Source: JAAYBQ01 sp035403465 (GTDB taxonomy: Bacteria; Spirochaetota; UBA4802; UBA5550). From it: a stretch of DNA of 64,000 nt. How positions within the stretch are numbered: the stretch's first letter is position 1; every line of letters starts with the position of its first letter. The stretch is from the NCBI GenBank assembly GCA_035403465.1, contig DAONFG010000011.1, positions 1-64,000 on the forward strand. Reading direction: 5' to 3'. Positions 8,218 through 17,459 of the stretch are shown here, piece by piece. The notes beneath the pieces were generated by a model. It was not told where the DNA came from. It did no database searches and saw only the letters and a list, made by a program, of their open reading frames with translations. The position numbers and the translations under genes were made by a program.

Positions 8218-9978
8218 CTACCTGAGTCTTGCTGTTGCGAATTCAGCCCAGAATTCAGCTTCATCCGGGAAATAATGCCTGACGTCCTTCCTGTTGAGCA
8301 GCTTGACGCTTCTGCTGAATTCTTCAAGCTCAATATAAGTTCGTGCCAGGTAGAGTCTGGCTTTTGCCTTCTCGTAATCATTATCGGTCCTGGAAATAAA
8401 TAAATTCAGTTCTTTTGCTGCCGCACGGTATTGTTCTTTGTAAAAGAGGCTTTTTATGATATGATCAAGTTCAGGCGAGGACTCATCCTTTTTGGAGATG
8501 ATTTCCTTTTCCGGTTCCCTGATTTCTTTTTTTTCAGGCTCGGTTTCAGGGATTATTTCTTCTTTTTTTCCGGGTTGAATTTCCTTCTTCTCCTCCGCGA
8601 TTACCTCTTCTTCTTTAATTCCCAGCGGCGCGGGGGTGATGTTTATCCCCTGCCTGAACTGCACGATATGATTTTCATCCTTCACATACAGCCCGTAATA
8701 GAAAAGACCTGTTGCAGGGACATCGAGCGTAAACATCCCTGTTTTAATATTCCCGGAGGCAATGATCGAATCGGGCATGAGCATCCCCGAATCCTCTGCC
8801 GGTTTGCCTGATCTGAAAATTGAAACAGTTTCGCTGCCGCTGTTCCCGGTATAATTCCATTTTATGATGATTTTACCGTTAAGCTGCTCTGCTTCCATGG
8901 CTGTGACCCTGTACGCTGTCACGATCATTACGGGGGTCCTTGTGAAATTTGAATCGGAGTCGAAGCTTATATCGACTGTGCCGTCGTTATAACGCGCAAA
9001 TACAGCGTAATAGAATTTCCCCCCTCCGGGGCTGGTATCTGTGTAGAGTGTGTCAGATGCGCCTGCAATGTGCAGCAGTTTCGCGAATTTAAGCTTGAGC
9101 TGCGAGTCGATGATCTCCTCTGACCTGTAGATCTCGTACCCGGCAATGGCTTTGCCTGTGAGCGAATGCCCCTGTTCCCACTTTACTATAATCGAGTTGT
9201 TCTGTCCAAGGAAAGCCCCGATGTTAAGCGGGGTGGTGAGCGTTCTTCCCTTGATGTAGATTCCGCTGATTGCGTAGTTGTTGTTTGCTGATGGTGTGAA
9301 GTATTCTATATCGTTCCGGTCTGTTATTGTAACAGCGTAAAAGTAGGTTCCGTAATCGGGCACGTTCCGGTCAATAAATGAATTCTCTTCAATGGATGCG
9401 GCTTTTTCCGCAACCTCAAGGTCGGCCCTGCCGCTGATTATGCTTTTGCTGCGGTATATGTTGTATTTGAGTTTGTCACCTTTTGCCCTGTTCCATGAGA
9501 GCCTGATTGAGCTTGTTTCGTAGATCTCCAGCTTTAATGATTCAACAGGTCCGGGCTCTGCGAATAATGATACAGGGATTGTTGTAATATTAACATCGTT
9601 TATCAGTTTGATGTCGCGCCTGAGCAGGTCATCCCTGGTTACTATGACGTAAAAGTATCTCTTTCCTGTCTGGAGGCCCCTGTCTATAATGATCCCCTCC
9701 TGCGAGGAGTTGTATGTCCCGATAAGCTTTGAATTGAGGACGTCCGAAACGTTGTTGAATTCCTGTTCGCTGCGGCCTATGACAAAATCCCCGGTGTAGC
9801 GGGTATCCATCTTCCATGTTATTTTAACCGCGTCGTTGATAAGGCGGATCCGTTCAGCCCTGAGGTCGTATGCTGAGTATGCAGGGGCTGTTTTATCCTG
9901 TGCTGCGAGCATAAAGGGGTAAAGCAGTGGTATTAGTGCTAAAACCGGTAATATTATATGTAGAAGAGCTTTTTTCAT
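8218..9978 (-). CDS. Secreted fibronectin type III-like repeat protein with C-terminal TPR-like segment
   Basis: A 586-residue protein with a Sec signal peptide (residues 1-26, ending in LAAQ). About four beta-sandwich modules of fibronectin type III style follow over 35-470, each with an ITWK/LSWNR/VKWEQ/IKWNYTG strand and a FYYAV/YFYVI-type tyrosine corner. Residues 475-515 are a Glu/Lys/Pro-rich linker. Residues 520-586 look like TPR helices (EQYRAAAKELNLF, ARLYLARTYIELEEF). This architecture suggests a periplasmic or surface binding protein. It heads the operon with the TPR protein downstream. Confidence 0.7.
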   Translation of the reverse strand: MKKALLHIILPVLALIPLLYPFMLAAQDKTAPAYSAYDLRAERIRLINDAVKITWKMDTRYTGDFVIGRSEQEFNNVSDVLNSKLIGTYNSSQEGIIIDRGLQTGKRYFYVIVTRDDLLRRDIKLINDVNITTIPVSLFAEPGPVESLKLEIYETSSIRLSWNRAKGDKLKYNIYRSKSIISGRADLEVAEKAASIEENSFIDRNVPDYGTYFYAVTITDRNDIEYFTPSANNNYAISGIYIKGRTLTTPLNIGAFLGQNNSIIVKWEQGHSLTGKAIAGYEIYRSEEIIDSQLKLKFAKLLHIAGASDTLYTDTSPGGGKFYYAVFARYNDGTVDISFDSDSNFTRTPVMIVTAYRVTAMEAEQLNGKIIIKWNYTGNSGSETVSIFRSGKPAEDSGMLMPDSIIASGNIKTGMFTLDVPATGLFYYGLYVKDENHIVQFRQGINITPAPLGIKEEEVIAEEKKEIQPGKKEEIIPETEPEKKEIREPEKEIISKKDESSPELDHIIKSLFYKEQYRAAAKELNLFISRTDNDYEKAKARLYLARTYIELEEFSRSVKLLNRKDVRHYFPDEAEFWAEFATARLR

Positions 9979-10074
9979 TGTCTTGCGTTTATATTTTTTT
10001 TTATTTTCGGCAGACCGGATCTGAAACTTTAACCGCCTGTCGTTATTTTTTAAAAATTAAGGTTTTTGCGCGGA

Positions 10075-10836
10075 TTAGTCATTGCAGCCGGGTATTATCC
10101 CCCCTTCACCGCCAAAAAGGCAGCTATCAGGATCTATGCTCCACGCTCTCCTGTAATCGCTGCATGCCCCCTTTTTATCGTTAAGGTTAAACCGGGCCAG
10201 GCCCCTGAGGCACCAGGCTTCTGCAAATTGCGGATTAATCTCAATTGCCCGTGTAGCGTCTGATACTGCCCCCTTGCTGTCATTCAATCCCCTGAGCCGT
10301 ACAAGTCCCCTGTTAAACCAGAGCTGCGGATTTTTGCCATCCAGTTTTATTGCCGCAGTGTAGTCAGCGATCGCTGCGTCGTATTTTTTCAGTATGGATT
10401 CTGTTTCGGCCCGCATGGAGTATGAATTTGCGTATGCCGGGTCAAGTTTAATGCTGCAGTCCAGGTCTGCAGATGCCCTTGCAATGTGTTGTTTATTCCC
10501 GTTCTCTTTAAAGAGAATGAGCGATGAGACAGCCCGGTTATAGTAGAAAAGGGCTTCTGCAGGGTTAAGTTCAATTGCGGATGTATAGAGTTCAATGGAG
10601 CCTTTAAAGTCATCCTCCATGTAAAGCATCCACCCTTTTGCAAAAAGGCCGTATTCAGACCGGGGGGAAAGACAGATGATGTCAACACGCAGCCGCATTT
10701 TATCCTGCTGAGATTCTGCTGCGACTGACTGCCTGTAGAGGTCCATGGCAGCCGAGTAATTAACGTCACTGTTGCGGTCGTAGGTTGTGCAGGAGATGAA
10801 TACTACAAGAATTAATACCGCAGGTTTTATCTTCAT
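10075..10836 (-). CDS. TPR-repeat lipoprotein
   Basis: A 253-residue protein with a lipoprotein signal (VFISC, Cys16) and at least four TPR motifs across about 65-235, such as ALFYYNRAVSSLILF, YDAAIADYTAAIKLDGKNPQLWFNRGLVRL and AEAWCLRGLARFN. It is most likely a lipid-anchored scaffold in the periplasm. It is separated by about 100 bases from the FN3 gene on the same strand, so co-transcription is possible. No specific partner is known. Confidence 0.8.
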   Translation of the reverse strand: MKIKPAVLILVVFISCTTYDRNSDVNYSAAMDLYRQSVAAESQQDKMRLRVDIICLSPRSEYGLFAKGWMLYMEDDFKGSIELYTSAIELNPAEALFYYNRAVSSLILFKENGNKQHIARASADLDCSIKLDPAYANSYSMRAETESILKKYDAAIADYTAAIKLDGKNPQLWFNRGLVRLRGLNDSKGAVSDATRAIEINPQFAEAWCLRGLARFNLNDKKGACSDYRRAWSIDPDSCLFGGEGGIIPGCND

Positions 10837-11020
10837 GAATAATAATACACAAATTAAAACATATGTGTCAAATGATTTAAAATTAACATGGCATTTTTTA
10901 AGAGCTTGTTTATAGACTTAGCTGCTGCCGTAGATTTTATCAGTAAAATGATTGCCCTTGTCACCTGCATATGAATCATGTTCTTTGACGAAATCATAGA
11001 ATCCGTACTCAGGGAAAACA

Positions 11021-14000
11021 ATGAAATACATCGCAGACCTGCACATACATTCGCACTACTCCATGGCCACAAGTTCCAGGCTTGTTCCGGAACACCTTGA
11101 GTACTGGGCGCGCATCAAGGGCATAAACATAATAGGCACAGGTGACTGTATCCATCCAGGCTGGTATGCCGAACTTAAGGAAAAACTTGAACCATGCGAA
11201 AACGGCATGTACAGGCTGCGCGACCAGTTCAGGCTTGATGAATCAAAGAGGCTTAAGCACCCCAACATCCCGGATGATGTATACTTTATTCTTACGGGCG
11301 AACTTAGCAGCATATACAAGCGCGATGGCAAGGTGCGCAAGGTGCACAACATCTGCGTGTTTCCTGATTTCGAGTCATGCGGCAAGGTGATCTCGCGGCT
11401 TGATGCCGTTGCCAATATAAGGTCCGACGGCAGGCCCATCCTGGGGATCGATTCGCGCGTAATCCTTGAAATGGTCCTTGAGTCAGCTGAACGTTCATTC
11501 GTAATACCCGCGCATATATGGACACCATGGTTCTCGGTGCTCGGCTCAAAGTCTGGGTTTGATTCCATTGAGGAATGTTACGGCGACCTTACCCGTCATA
11601 TATTCGCGGTCGAGACAGGGCTCTCGTCAGACCCGCCAATGAACTGGACCTGCAGTTTCCTTGATAAATTCAGGCTTGTGTCGAACTCCGACGCGCATTC
11701 GCCTGAAAAGATCGGCAGGGAGGCAAACCTCTTTGACGCTGAACTGAGCTACGCAGCCATGTACGACGCGCTTAAGTTTGACAGGGGCTTTACCGGGACC
11801 ATAGAGTTTTTTCCCGAAGAGGGGAAGTACCACCTTGACGGCCACAGGAAGTGCGGAATTGTGTGGGACCCGCTCGAGACCGCAAAACACGCAGGTGTAT
11901 GCCCGGTCTGCGGCAAAGAGGTGACAAAGGGTGTAATGTACCGCGTTGCCGAACTTGGCGACAGGAACCTTCCGCGCACAGACCTTTCGCCTAAAGAGTT
12001 TTATTCTATAACACAGATGCCTGACCTGCTTGCAGAGGTAATGGGCCAGAAGAACAGCAGTTCAAAGACAGTGATGAACGAATACATGCATGTTATCAGG
12101 TCACTGGGATCCGAATTCCACATATTCCTTGAATCAGAGATAGGCGAGATTACCGAACATGGCGGGGACATGCTTGGCGAAGGTATTCGCAGGCTCAGGG
12201 CTGGAGAGGTCCATCTTGCGGGCGGGTATGACGGCGAGTTCGGGTCAGTGAAGGTCTTTGAACCCGGGGAGCTGAAATTCATGGGCGCGTATTCACTGGT
12301 ACCGGCAGGGGATGAACCGCAGGATCAGCCGGTTAATGATAAGGTCCACTTTGACATAAACGAGTTCAGGAAGTACCTGTTGATAGAGAAAGCTGACGCT
12401 GTGGCAGATAACAAAACGAAGCATCATGGCCTGACACCTGAACAATCAGAGGCCGTGACCTGTACAGGCCCGTGCCTTGTAATCGCGGGGCCTGGGGCCG
12501 GTAAGACAAGGATACTCGCAGAACGCATAAACTATATAGTTGAACAGGGACTGGCCTCACCGCATGAAATCGCCGCCCTTACTTTTTCCAACAGGGCCGC
12601 AGGTGAACTTAAATCCCGCGTGCGGCATGAATATATCGAGGCAGGCCTTACGGCTTCAACGTTCCATTCATTCGGCCTGCAGTTAATCAGGGATAACATT
12701 GATAAACTCAACATTGACCGTAACTTCAGAATTCTTTCCGATGAACAGCGCCTTGAAGCCGTTAAGCAGATTGTGCCTGATAAAAAAGAGGCAGGCCGTA
12801 TCCTCAAAATGATCTCGTCCGTGAAACAGGGGGTGCAGTGCGAAGCTGATGACCATGTCCTGGGCCTCTATACGGATATAATCACTGCAGCCAACGCAGT
12901 CGATATTGATGACCTGGTCGATATCCCGTGTACAATGCTTGCCGCTGACAGGGAGCTGCGCGACAGATGCATCAGCCGCATAAAGTTTCTTCTTGTTGAT
13001 GAATTCCAGGATATCAACGCGGCGCAGTACAGTTTTATACGCATGCTGGTCAATGAATCTGCAGGCGGTCTCTTTGTAATCGGCGACCCGGATCAGGCAA
13101 TCTACGGTTTCCGCGGGTCTGACGTACGCTTCATTGATGAGCTCTGTAAAGACTATCCCGCTGTCACGAGAATCAGCCTTACACGCAGCTTCAGGTGCGA
13201 TGACATTCTGCTGAAGGCTGCGGGACAGGTTATCGGCAGGACTGATTACCTGAACGGTAAGGGTAAAGGGGTAAAGGTAAGGATCACTGAATGTGAAAGC
13301 GACAGGAGCGAGGCTGACCTTATAGCATCCTCAATAGAGAGGATGATGGGCGGAGTGCGCAGTTTTTCCATGGACAGCGGAATTTCGGACGGTGCGTCGT
13401 CAGGGCTGGGGTTTTCCGATTTCGGTGTGCTGTGCCGAAGTGCGTTCATGTTCGGGCCGCTTATCGAGGCATTTGCCAATCACGGAATCCCGTCCCAGGT
13501 TGTCGACACGGAGCCCTTTTACACCAGGGAGCCGTACAGGCGCGTTGTTGACCTGGTTCGCAGGGTATATAATGATGGAGCTGATGCATCATGCGCTGAA
13601 GAGCTCGCTGTAAAAGAGATGCTCGGAAACAAACAGAGTGCTGCGGAGATCTTCCACGCCCTGCTTTCAGGCAGTGAGTCCGGTTACGATAAATACAGGG
13701 TGGATGCTATCTTCGGCGAGGTTTATGATTTCGCGGAATTCCTCAGGGCTGTTGCGCTCAGGAAGGGTACCGACGATTTCATGTCCGGGATAGAGGCTGT
13801 TTCACTCATTACCATACATGCCTCCAAGGGGCTTGAGTTTGACACAGTATTTATCCCCGGGTGTGAGGATGGGATTATACCGTTCAGCATGTTCGGTGAA
13901 CCGGATATTGCCGAGGAGGAGAGGATTTTTTACGTTGGGCTCACAAGGGGTTCCGGCGCGGTTTACATCACCCACGCAAAAAAAAGAGTTTACAAAGGGC

Positions 14001-14119
14001 GCGTATTGGAGTATAAAAGGAGCAGGTTTCTTGACAGGATTGAAAAGCGGCTGATTGAACTTGAAAAAAGGGAGAGTTTAAAGAACAAAAAAGATGACAA
14101 TCAGCTGAATCTTTTCTAA
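11021..14119 (+). CDS. PHP-domain / UvrD-type helicase fusion
   Basis: A 1032-residue protein. Residues 1-420 are a PHP phosphoesterase-type domain (metal motif DLHIHSHYS at 6-14, later HIWTPWF and SNSDAHSPEK) with an embedded Cys pair CPVCGK near 293. Residues 470-1020 are a UvrD/PcrA-like superfamily 1 helicase: Walker A IAGPGAGKTR near 488, DEFQDIN near 660, GDPDQAIYGFRGS near 687, and HASKGLEFD and VGLTRG further on. Similar long fusions occur in other anaerobes. It is probably a cytoplasmic DNA repair helicase whose N-terminus could be a nuclease or phosphatase. It ends in QLNLF, resembling a beta-clamp-binding peptide, which would fit replication-linked repair; that is inference. Confidence 0.88.
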   Translation: MKYIADLHIHSHYSMATSSRLVPEHLEYWARIKGINIIGTGDCIHPGWYAELKEKLEPCENGMYRLRDQFRLDESKRLKHPNIPDDVYFILTGELSSIYKRDGKVRKVHNICVFPDFESCGKVISRLDAVANIRSDGRPILGIDSRVILEMVLESAERSFVIPAHIWTPWFSVLGSKSGFDSIEECYGDLTRHIFAVETGLSSDPPMNWTCSFLDKFRLVSNSDAHSPEKIGREANLFDAELSYAAMYDALKFDRGFTGTIEFFPEEGKYHLDGHRKCGIVWDPLETAKHAGVCPVCGKEVTKGVMYRVAELGDRNLPRTDLSPKEFYSITQMPDLLAEVMGQKNSSSKTVMNEYMHVIRSLGSEFHIFLESEIGEITEHGGDMLGEGIRRLRAGEVHLAGGYDGEFGSVKVFEPGELKFMGAYSLVPAGDEPQDQPVNDKVHFDINEFRKYLLIEKADAVADNKTKHHGLTPEQSEAVTCTGPCLVIAGPGAGKTRILAERINYIVEQGLASPHEIAALTFSNRAAGELKSRVRHEYIEAGLTASTFHSFGLQLIRDNIDKLNIDRNFRILSDEQRLEAVKQIVPDKKEAGRILKMISSVKQGVQCEADDHVLGLYTDIITAANAVDIDDLVDIPCTMLAADRELRDRCISRIKFLLVDEFQDINAAQYSFIRMLVNESAGGLFVIGDPDQAIYGFRGSDVRFIDELCKDYPAVTRISLTRSFRCDDILLKAAGQVIGRTDYLNGKGKGVKVRITECESDRSEADLIASSIERMMGGVRSFSMDSGISDGASSGLGFSDFGVLCRSAFMFGPLIEAFANHGIPSQVVDTEPFYTREPYRRVVDLVRRVYNDGADASCAEELAVKEMLGNKQSAAEIFHALLSGSESGYDKYRVDAIFGEVYDFAEFLRAVALRKGTDDFMSGIEAVSLITIHASKGLEFDTVFIPGCEDGIIPFSMFGEPDIAEEERIFYVGLTRGSGAVYITHAKKRVYKGRVLEYKRSRFLDRIEKRLIELEKRESLKNKKDDNQLNLF

Positions 14120-14461
14120 ATTTAATACACAGGGCAATGTATTAAATGATCTTTTAAAGTTTATGATTGATTTTGTGACAGTTTTATAAAAGCTCCATGA
14201 AGGGGCTGCCTGCATATGTGATATGCGGCTGGCAAATAGTATCAAGTTTTTATTTGTTATTTGAAACAGTATTATTCCGTTTAACCAGAACGGGGTCTAA
14301 GGGGCGGAGCCCGAGCTGACAGGATGTCAGCCTGCCGGCATTAAACAGGATGTTTAGAAAGCGCCGGCCTTAAAAAGCCCCCCACAGGGGCTTGTCTGCG
14401 AGTGTGAGATGCAATCTCACAACATCAGGCAAAATATTTCATGTCTTTACGGGAGGAAAGC
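14120..14461. other. Non-coding gap with several hairpins
   Basis: Between the helicase and a small gene. A perfect inverted repeat GTGAGAT-GCA-ATCTCAC lies at 14404-14420. AGCCCC...GGGGCT pairs near 14376-14392, and further imperfect GC-rich repeats are seen around 14290-14370. The density of short stems would suit a structured RNA or decayed repeat. No T-run marks a clear terminator. Confidence 0.4.
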
Positions 14462-14638
14462 ATGAAGATCAATACGGATATGAAGCATCACATGATTTTC
14501 AAAGGGCCGGTTGAAAACGCCAAAAGGAATACAGAAGAGGCGGTCGACAAGGCCGTTAAACGACAGTTCCAGAAGAAGGGCACCGAAGGTTTCAAGGAGT
14601 TGACAAAAAAAGGTTTTGGTGTAGATACTAAGGCCTGA
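14462..14638 (+). CDS. Small hypothetical basic protein (58 residues)
   Basis: Start chosen at the ATG after GGGAGG (14450-14455); a more upstream ATG at 14441 lacks a binding site. The product is short, charged and probably helical (residues 15-50 rich in Lys and Glu, with VDKAVKRQFQKKG). No domain is recognised. Its last 11 bases overlap the convergent pseudouridine synthase gene. The good ribosome-binding site is the main support. Confidence 0.55.
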   Translation: MKINTDMKHHMIFKGPVENAKRNTEEAVDKAVKRQFQKKGTEGFKELTKKGFGVDTKA

Positions 14639-15371
14639 TCCGGAATTGCCTGATTCTTTCCATCAGTTCTGCCTGTAAATCTCCAGGGATGAAGTCTGCG
14701 GACTGGCGGAAAAGTTCAGGCGGCGGTGAAAAGAATTCCACCGGTGTTTTTTTTACCGGATGCACAAAACCCAGAAAAACCGAATGAAGGCAGATTGCTT
14801 TGCCTGTTGATGCAGATGAACCATACCTGGCGTCACCATATACGGGTGCGCCCATACCCGTAAGCTGTGCCCTGATCTGGTGTTTGCGGCCTGTTTCCAG
14901 TTTTACCAGTAAAAGGCTTTTACCCCGGCCGCTTGCAATAGCCGTATAATACAGTACTCCCCGCTGAGTATTTTTACCCTCTTTAGCCGCAATAAAAGTT
15001 TTGTCCTTCTCCCTGTACAGATAGTTTTCAATCATGTGCCAGTCCTGGTCCGGTACTATCTCTTTTTCTGCAAGAGCAATGTAATACTTTTCCATTTTAC
15101 CCGATGTTATCTCATCGTGCAGACGGGATGCAGCCTTTGACGTGCGCGCGAAAACCATCAGCCCTGAAACATGTTTGTCAAGCCTGTGCACAAGCCCTAT
15201 GAATGCTTCCCCCGGTTTGCTGTATTTCAATTTCACATAATTTTTAAGCATGTCCAGCAGTGACGTTTCACCGGAGATATCTCCCTGGGAAAGGATGCCG
15301 GCGGGTTTATCCGCAACGATAATGTGGTTATCTTCGTAAATTATGATCGCAGGTATTTTGTCAGGATTCAT
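14628..15371 (-). CDS. RluA-family rRNA/tRNA pseudouridine synthase
   Basis: A 247-residue enzyme of the RluA family that isomerises uridine to pseudouridine in RNA. The catalytic motif HRLD is at residues 62-65 (Asp65), followed by KHVSGLMVFART. The later family motifs TGRKHQIRAQL and GDARYG are present. There is no S4 domain at the N-terminus, so it belongs to the shorter RluA-like group. Which uridine it modifies cannot be told from sequence alone. Confidence 0.92.
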   Translation of the reverse strand: MNPDKIPAIIIYEDNHIIVADKPAGILSQGDISGETSLLDMLKNYVKLKYSKPGEAFIGLVHRLDKHVSGLMVFARTSKAASRLHDEITSGKMEKYYIALAEKEIVPDQDWHMIENYLYREKDKTFIAAKEGKNTQRGVLYYTAIASGRGKSLLLVKLETGRKHQIRAQLTGMGAPVYGDARYGSSASTGKAICLHSVFLGFVHPVKKTPVEFFSPPPELFRQSADFIPGDLQAELMERIRQFRIRP

Positions 15372-15422
15372 ATTGACTGGCCGTATCTGTTGATAAAAGT
15401 CCGGTCAGCAGCCGGCGCACTG

Positions 15423-15848
15423 CTACTTGAGCGCATCCGGGGCATCTTTGATGAAATCATTAAGTGTATGATTCTGAATGTAGTTCTTGAATTCGTTCTG
15501 GAATTTAAGAAGTATTCCGCTGAACATGCACAGGGTGAATGAACACCCGTCTTTCATGAGCGGGCAGCATTCGCTTGGCTCCTCGCCTTCAATAGCGCTG
15601 AAGATGTTGTAAAGTGTTATCTCTTCGGGTTTTTTTGTAAGCGCGAATCCCCCGCTTGGACCCCTGTGTGATTCCACAAGGCCTGTCTTTACAAGGCGCT
15701 GCATTACCTTCGCAAGATGCGCTTCCGATGCATTGAGTTTTCCCGCCAGTTCCCTGACCGTGTGGAGTTTGTCTGTTTCGAGTGCGACAATACCAAGGCT
15801 GTGAATGGCCAGGGATGCCGCTTCTGATAGATGAAAGTATCTTGACAT
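15423..15848 (-). CDS. Rrf2-family transcriptional regulator with Fe-S type cysteines
   Basis: A 141-residue regulator with the Rrf2 winged helix at residues 1-75 (SEAHLAKVMQRLVKTGLV as recognition region, then GPSGGFALTK). Cys94, Cys95, Cys102 and Cys107 lie where IscR and NsrR carry their iron-sulfur cluster ligands, so it may sense iron-sulfur status, oxygen or nitric oxide. A perfect palindrome at 15927-15946 upstream is a likely operator. The divergently placed ferredoxin-like gene at 16266 is a candidate target. Confidence 0.88.
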   Translation of the reverse strand: MSRYFHLSEAASLAIHSLGIVALETDKLHTVRELAGKLNASEAHLAKVMQRLVKTGLVESHRGPSGGFALTKKPEEITLYNIFSAIEGEEPSECCPLMKDGCSFTLCMFSGILLKFQNEFKNYIQNHTLNDFIKDAPDALK

Positions 15849-15926
15849 TGGTTTCTGTTTTCTATGAACCTTTTATTATGTTAGATTAATACTATTACAA
15901 AATACGTCAAGTAAAAAGATTTTTGT

Positions 15927-15946
15927 TACAGAATAAATATTCTGTA
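15927..15946. promoter_or_regulatory. Perfect palindrome, candidate operator for the Rrf2 regulator
   Basis: TACAGAATA-AA-TATTCTGTA: nine-base arms, two-base spacer, about 80 bases upstream of the Rrf2 start and in the gap shared with the ferredoxin-like gene. Rrf2 proteins bind palindromes of about this size. The link to the regulator is inferred from position. Confidence 0.5.
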
Positions 15947-15959
15947 TATATTATTTTAG

Positions 15960-16250
15960 AAACAAATTCCACGCCGCGATATTGCACCTCACAACAGCGG
16001 CATGCATTTCCCCGGTGTTGCCAGTACGGCGCTGCGGGGCTGTCTTTAATCCCGGTTTAACAACTATTCGTATAATCCCTGTCAATGCTGTTTTATTTCG
16101 CTGATTTTCCTGCCATGGTACCTGCTGAATAAGACCTGCGCCGGTATTGCCCCTATGAAGGCATGGAATCCTCTCCAGGATCTGCACCTGGAACATTTAA
16201 AAATAGTTTTACAACAGCGGCTGTAATCCTACACTGGGTGAATTGATCAT
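15960..16250. other. Non-coding gap between Rrf2 and ferredoxin-like genes
   Basis: Apart from the palindrome nothing is recognised here. A minus-strand open frame of 81 codons has no ribosome-binding site and an unconvincing translation. The stretch could be a decayed gene. Confidence 0.3.
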
Positions 16251-16265
16251 GTACAGGAGGCCGTC

Positions 16266-17390
16266 TTGGAAATCAGCCTTTACAGGGAACTCCAGCTTCA
16301 CCTTGATAAACTGCCTGTCGGTTTCCCTGCTACAGGGTCAGGGGTCGAAATTGAACTTCTTGAATACCTTTTCACACCGGATGAGGCAAAGATAGCCCTT
16401 TGCCTGGGACTGGTTGTTTCACCTCTATGGCGCATAAAACGCAGGTATGAAAAACAGTTTGGTCCTGTAAACAGGGAATACCTTGCGGAGTCCCTTGCGG
16501 GAATGTTCATGAAGGGCAATATCCGCAGGAGCGATAAGCCGCCGTATCGATACGCATGCGCCATGCTCGCGATTGGAATATTCGAGTATCATGTTGATGA
16601 TCTTACACCTGAACTTATGGATATCCTTCACAGGTATTTTGATGAAGCATTCATGGATGAGTTTTTCAGTTCATCACTTCCCCAGCTCCGCACAACTCCT
16701 CACGCAAAAGCCGTAGTGCCCGAGCACAGGATCGATACGTACGACAATATACGGGAGTATGTCCGGGATACAGGCCGGAAGATACATGTCGCAAACTGCG
16801 TATGCAAACAGGGGGAGGAACTTCTCGGCAGAAAGTGCAGGCAGACTGATGATTACGAGATATGCATAATGTTCGGCGAAACTTCATATGCTGAACGGGG
16901 CAGGGCCAGGAGGATCACAAACAGCGAGTGCCTGGAGATTCTTGACAGGGCCGAGGAGAAGGGGCTGGTTGTACAGCCGGCAAACTCGCTGCAGCCCTAC
17001 TGCATATGCCTCTGCTGCGGCTGCTGCTGCGGTGTACTTACGAGCGCGAAAAAGTTTGAAAAGCCCGCGGAACTCTTCGCGACAAATTATCACGCGGTAC
17101 TGGATAATACCAGGTGCACGGGCTGCGGCTTCTGCATTAAGCGCTGCCAGATGGATGCAATAACAAGGATAGATAAAAAACGCGTCAGCCTTGACCTTGA
17201 CAGGTGTATCGGCTGCGGCCTATGCGTTACAACGTGCAGGCAGTCTGCAGTCACGCTGGAGAAGAAGAGCAGGGTGACAAAACCGCCTGTAAATACCGAA
17301 ATGTTATATCTTTCAATACTTGCGCGGAAAGCCGGGAAGATGAAGATGCTGGTGAACCTGCTCAGGCTGGGTACAGGCATGAGGCTTTGA
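16266..17390 (+). CDS. 4Fe-4S dicluster ferredoxin-like protein with extra cysteine clusters
   Basis: A 374-residue protein starting at TTG, five bases after AGGAGG (16255-16260). The C-terminus has two 4Fe-4S motifs: Cys284/287/290/294 and Cys314/317/320/324. Further cysteines cluster at 178-200 and in the unusual string CICLCCGCCCG (246-256), suggesting more metal or redox sites. The N-terminal 150 residues are helical and unassigned. It is probably a cytoplasmic electron-transfer protein for an unknown partner. Its position opposite an Rrf2 regulator with cluster-type cysteines suggests redox-linked control (inference). Confidence 0.75.
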   Translation: MEISLYRELQLHLDKLPVGFPATGSGVEIELLEYLFTPDEAKIALCLGLVVSPLWRIKRRYEKQFGPVNREYLAESLAGMFMKGNIRRSDKPPYRYACAMLAIGIFEYHVDDLTPELMDILHRYFDEAFMDEFFSSSLPQLRTTPHAKAVVPEHRIDTYDNIREYVRDTGRKIHVANCVCKQGEELLGRKCRQTDDYEICIMFGETSYAERGRARRITNSECLEILDRAEEKGLVVQPANSLQPYCICLCCGCCCGVLTSAKKFEKPAELFATNYHAVLDNTRCTGCGFCIKRCQMDAITRIDKKRVSLDLDRCIGCGLCVTTCRQSAVTLEKKSRVTKPPVNTEMLYLSILARKAGKMKMLVNLLRLGTGMRL

Positions 17391-17405
17391 TGCGGCACAA
17401 TAAAA

Positions 17406-17428
17406 AACGCCGGCTTTCAGCCGGCGTT
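17406..17428. terminator. Bidirectional intrinsic terminator
   Basis: AACGCCGGCT (17406-17415) pairs perfectly with AGCCGGCGTT (17419-17428) around a TTC loop, with an A-run at 17402-17407. It ends the ferredoxin-like gene and the convergent DUF4015 gene. Confidence 0.85.
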
Positions 17429-17459
17429 CGTATGCCTGAGTAAGCAGTATTACCTGCAA

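Noticed and set aside
15324..15542. Plus-strand frame antisense to the pseudouridine synthase and Rrf2 genes
   Set aside because: It lies opposite two well-supported genes and has no features of its own.
15951..16196. Minus-strand frame of 81 codons between Rrf2 and the ferredoxin-like gene
   Set aside because: No ribosome-binding site, unconvincing composition, no recognisable family; at most a decayed gene.
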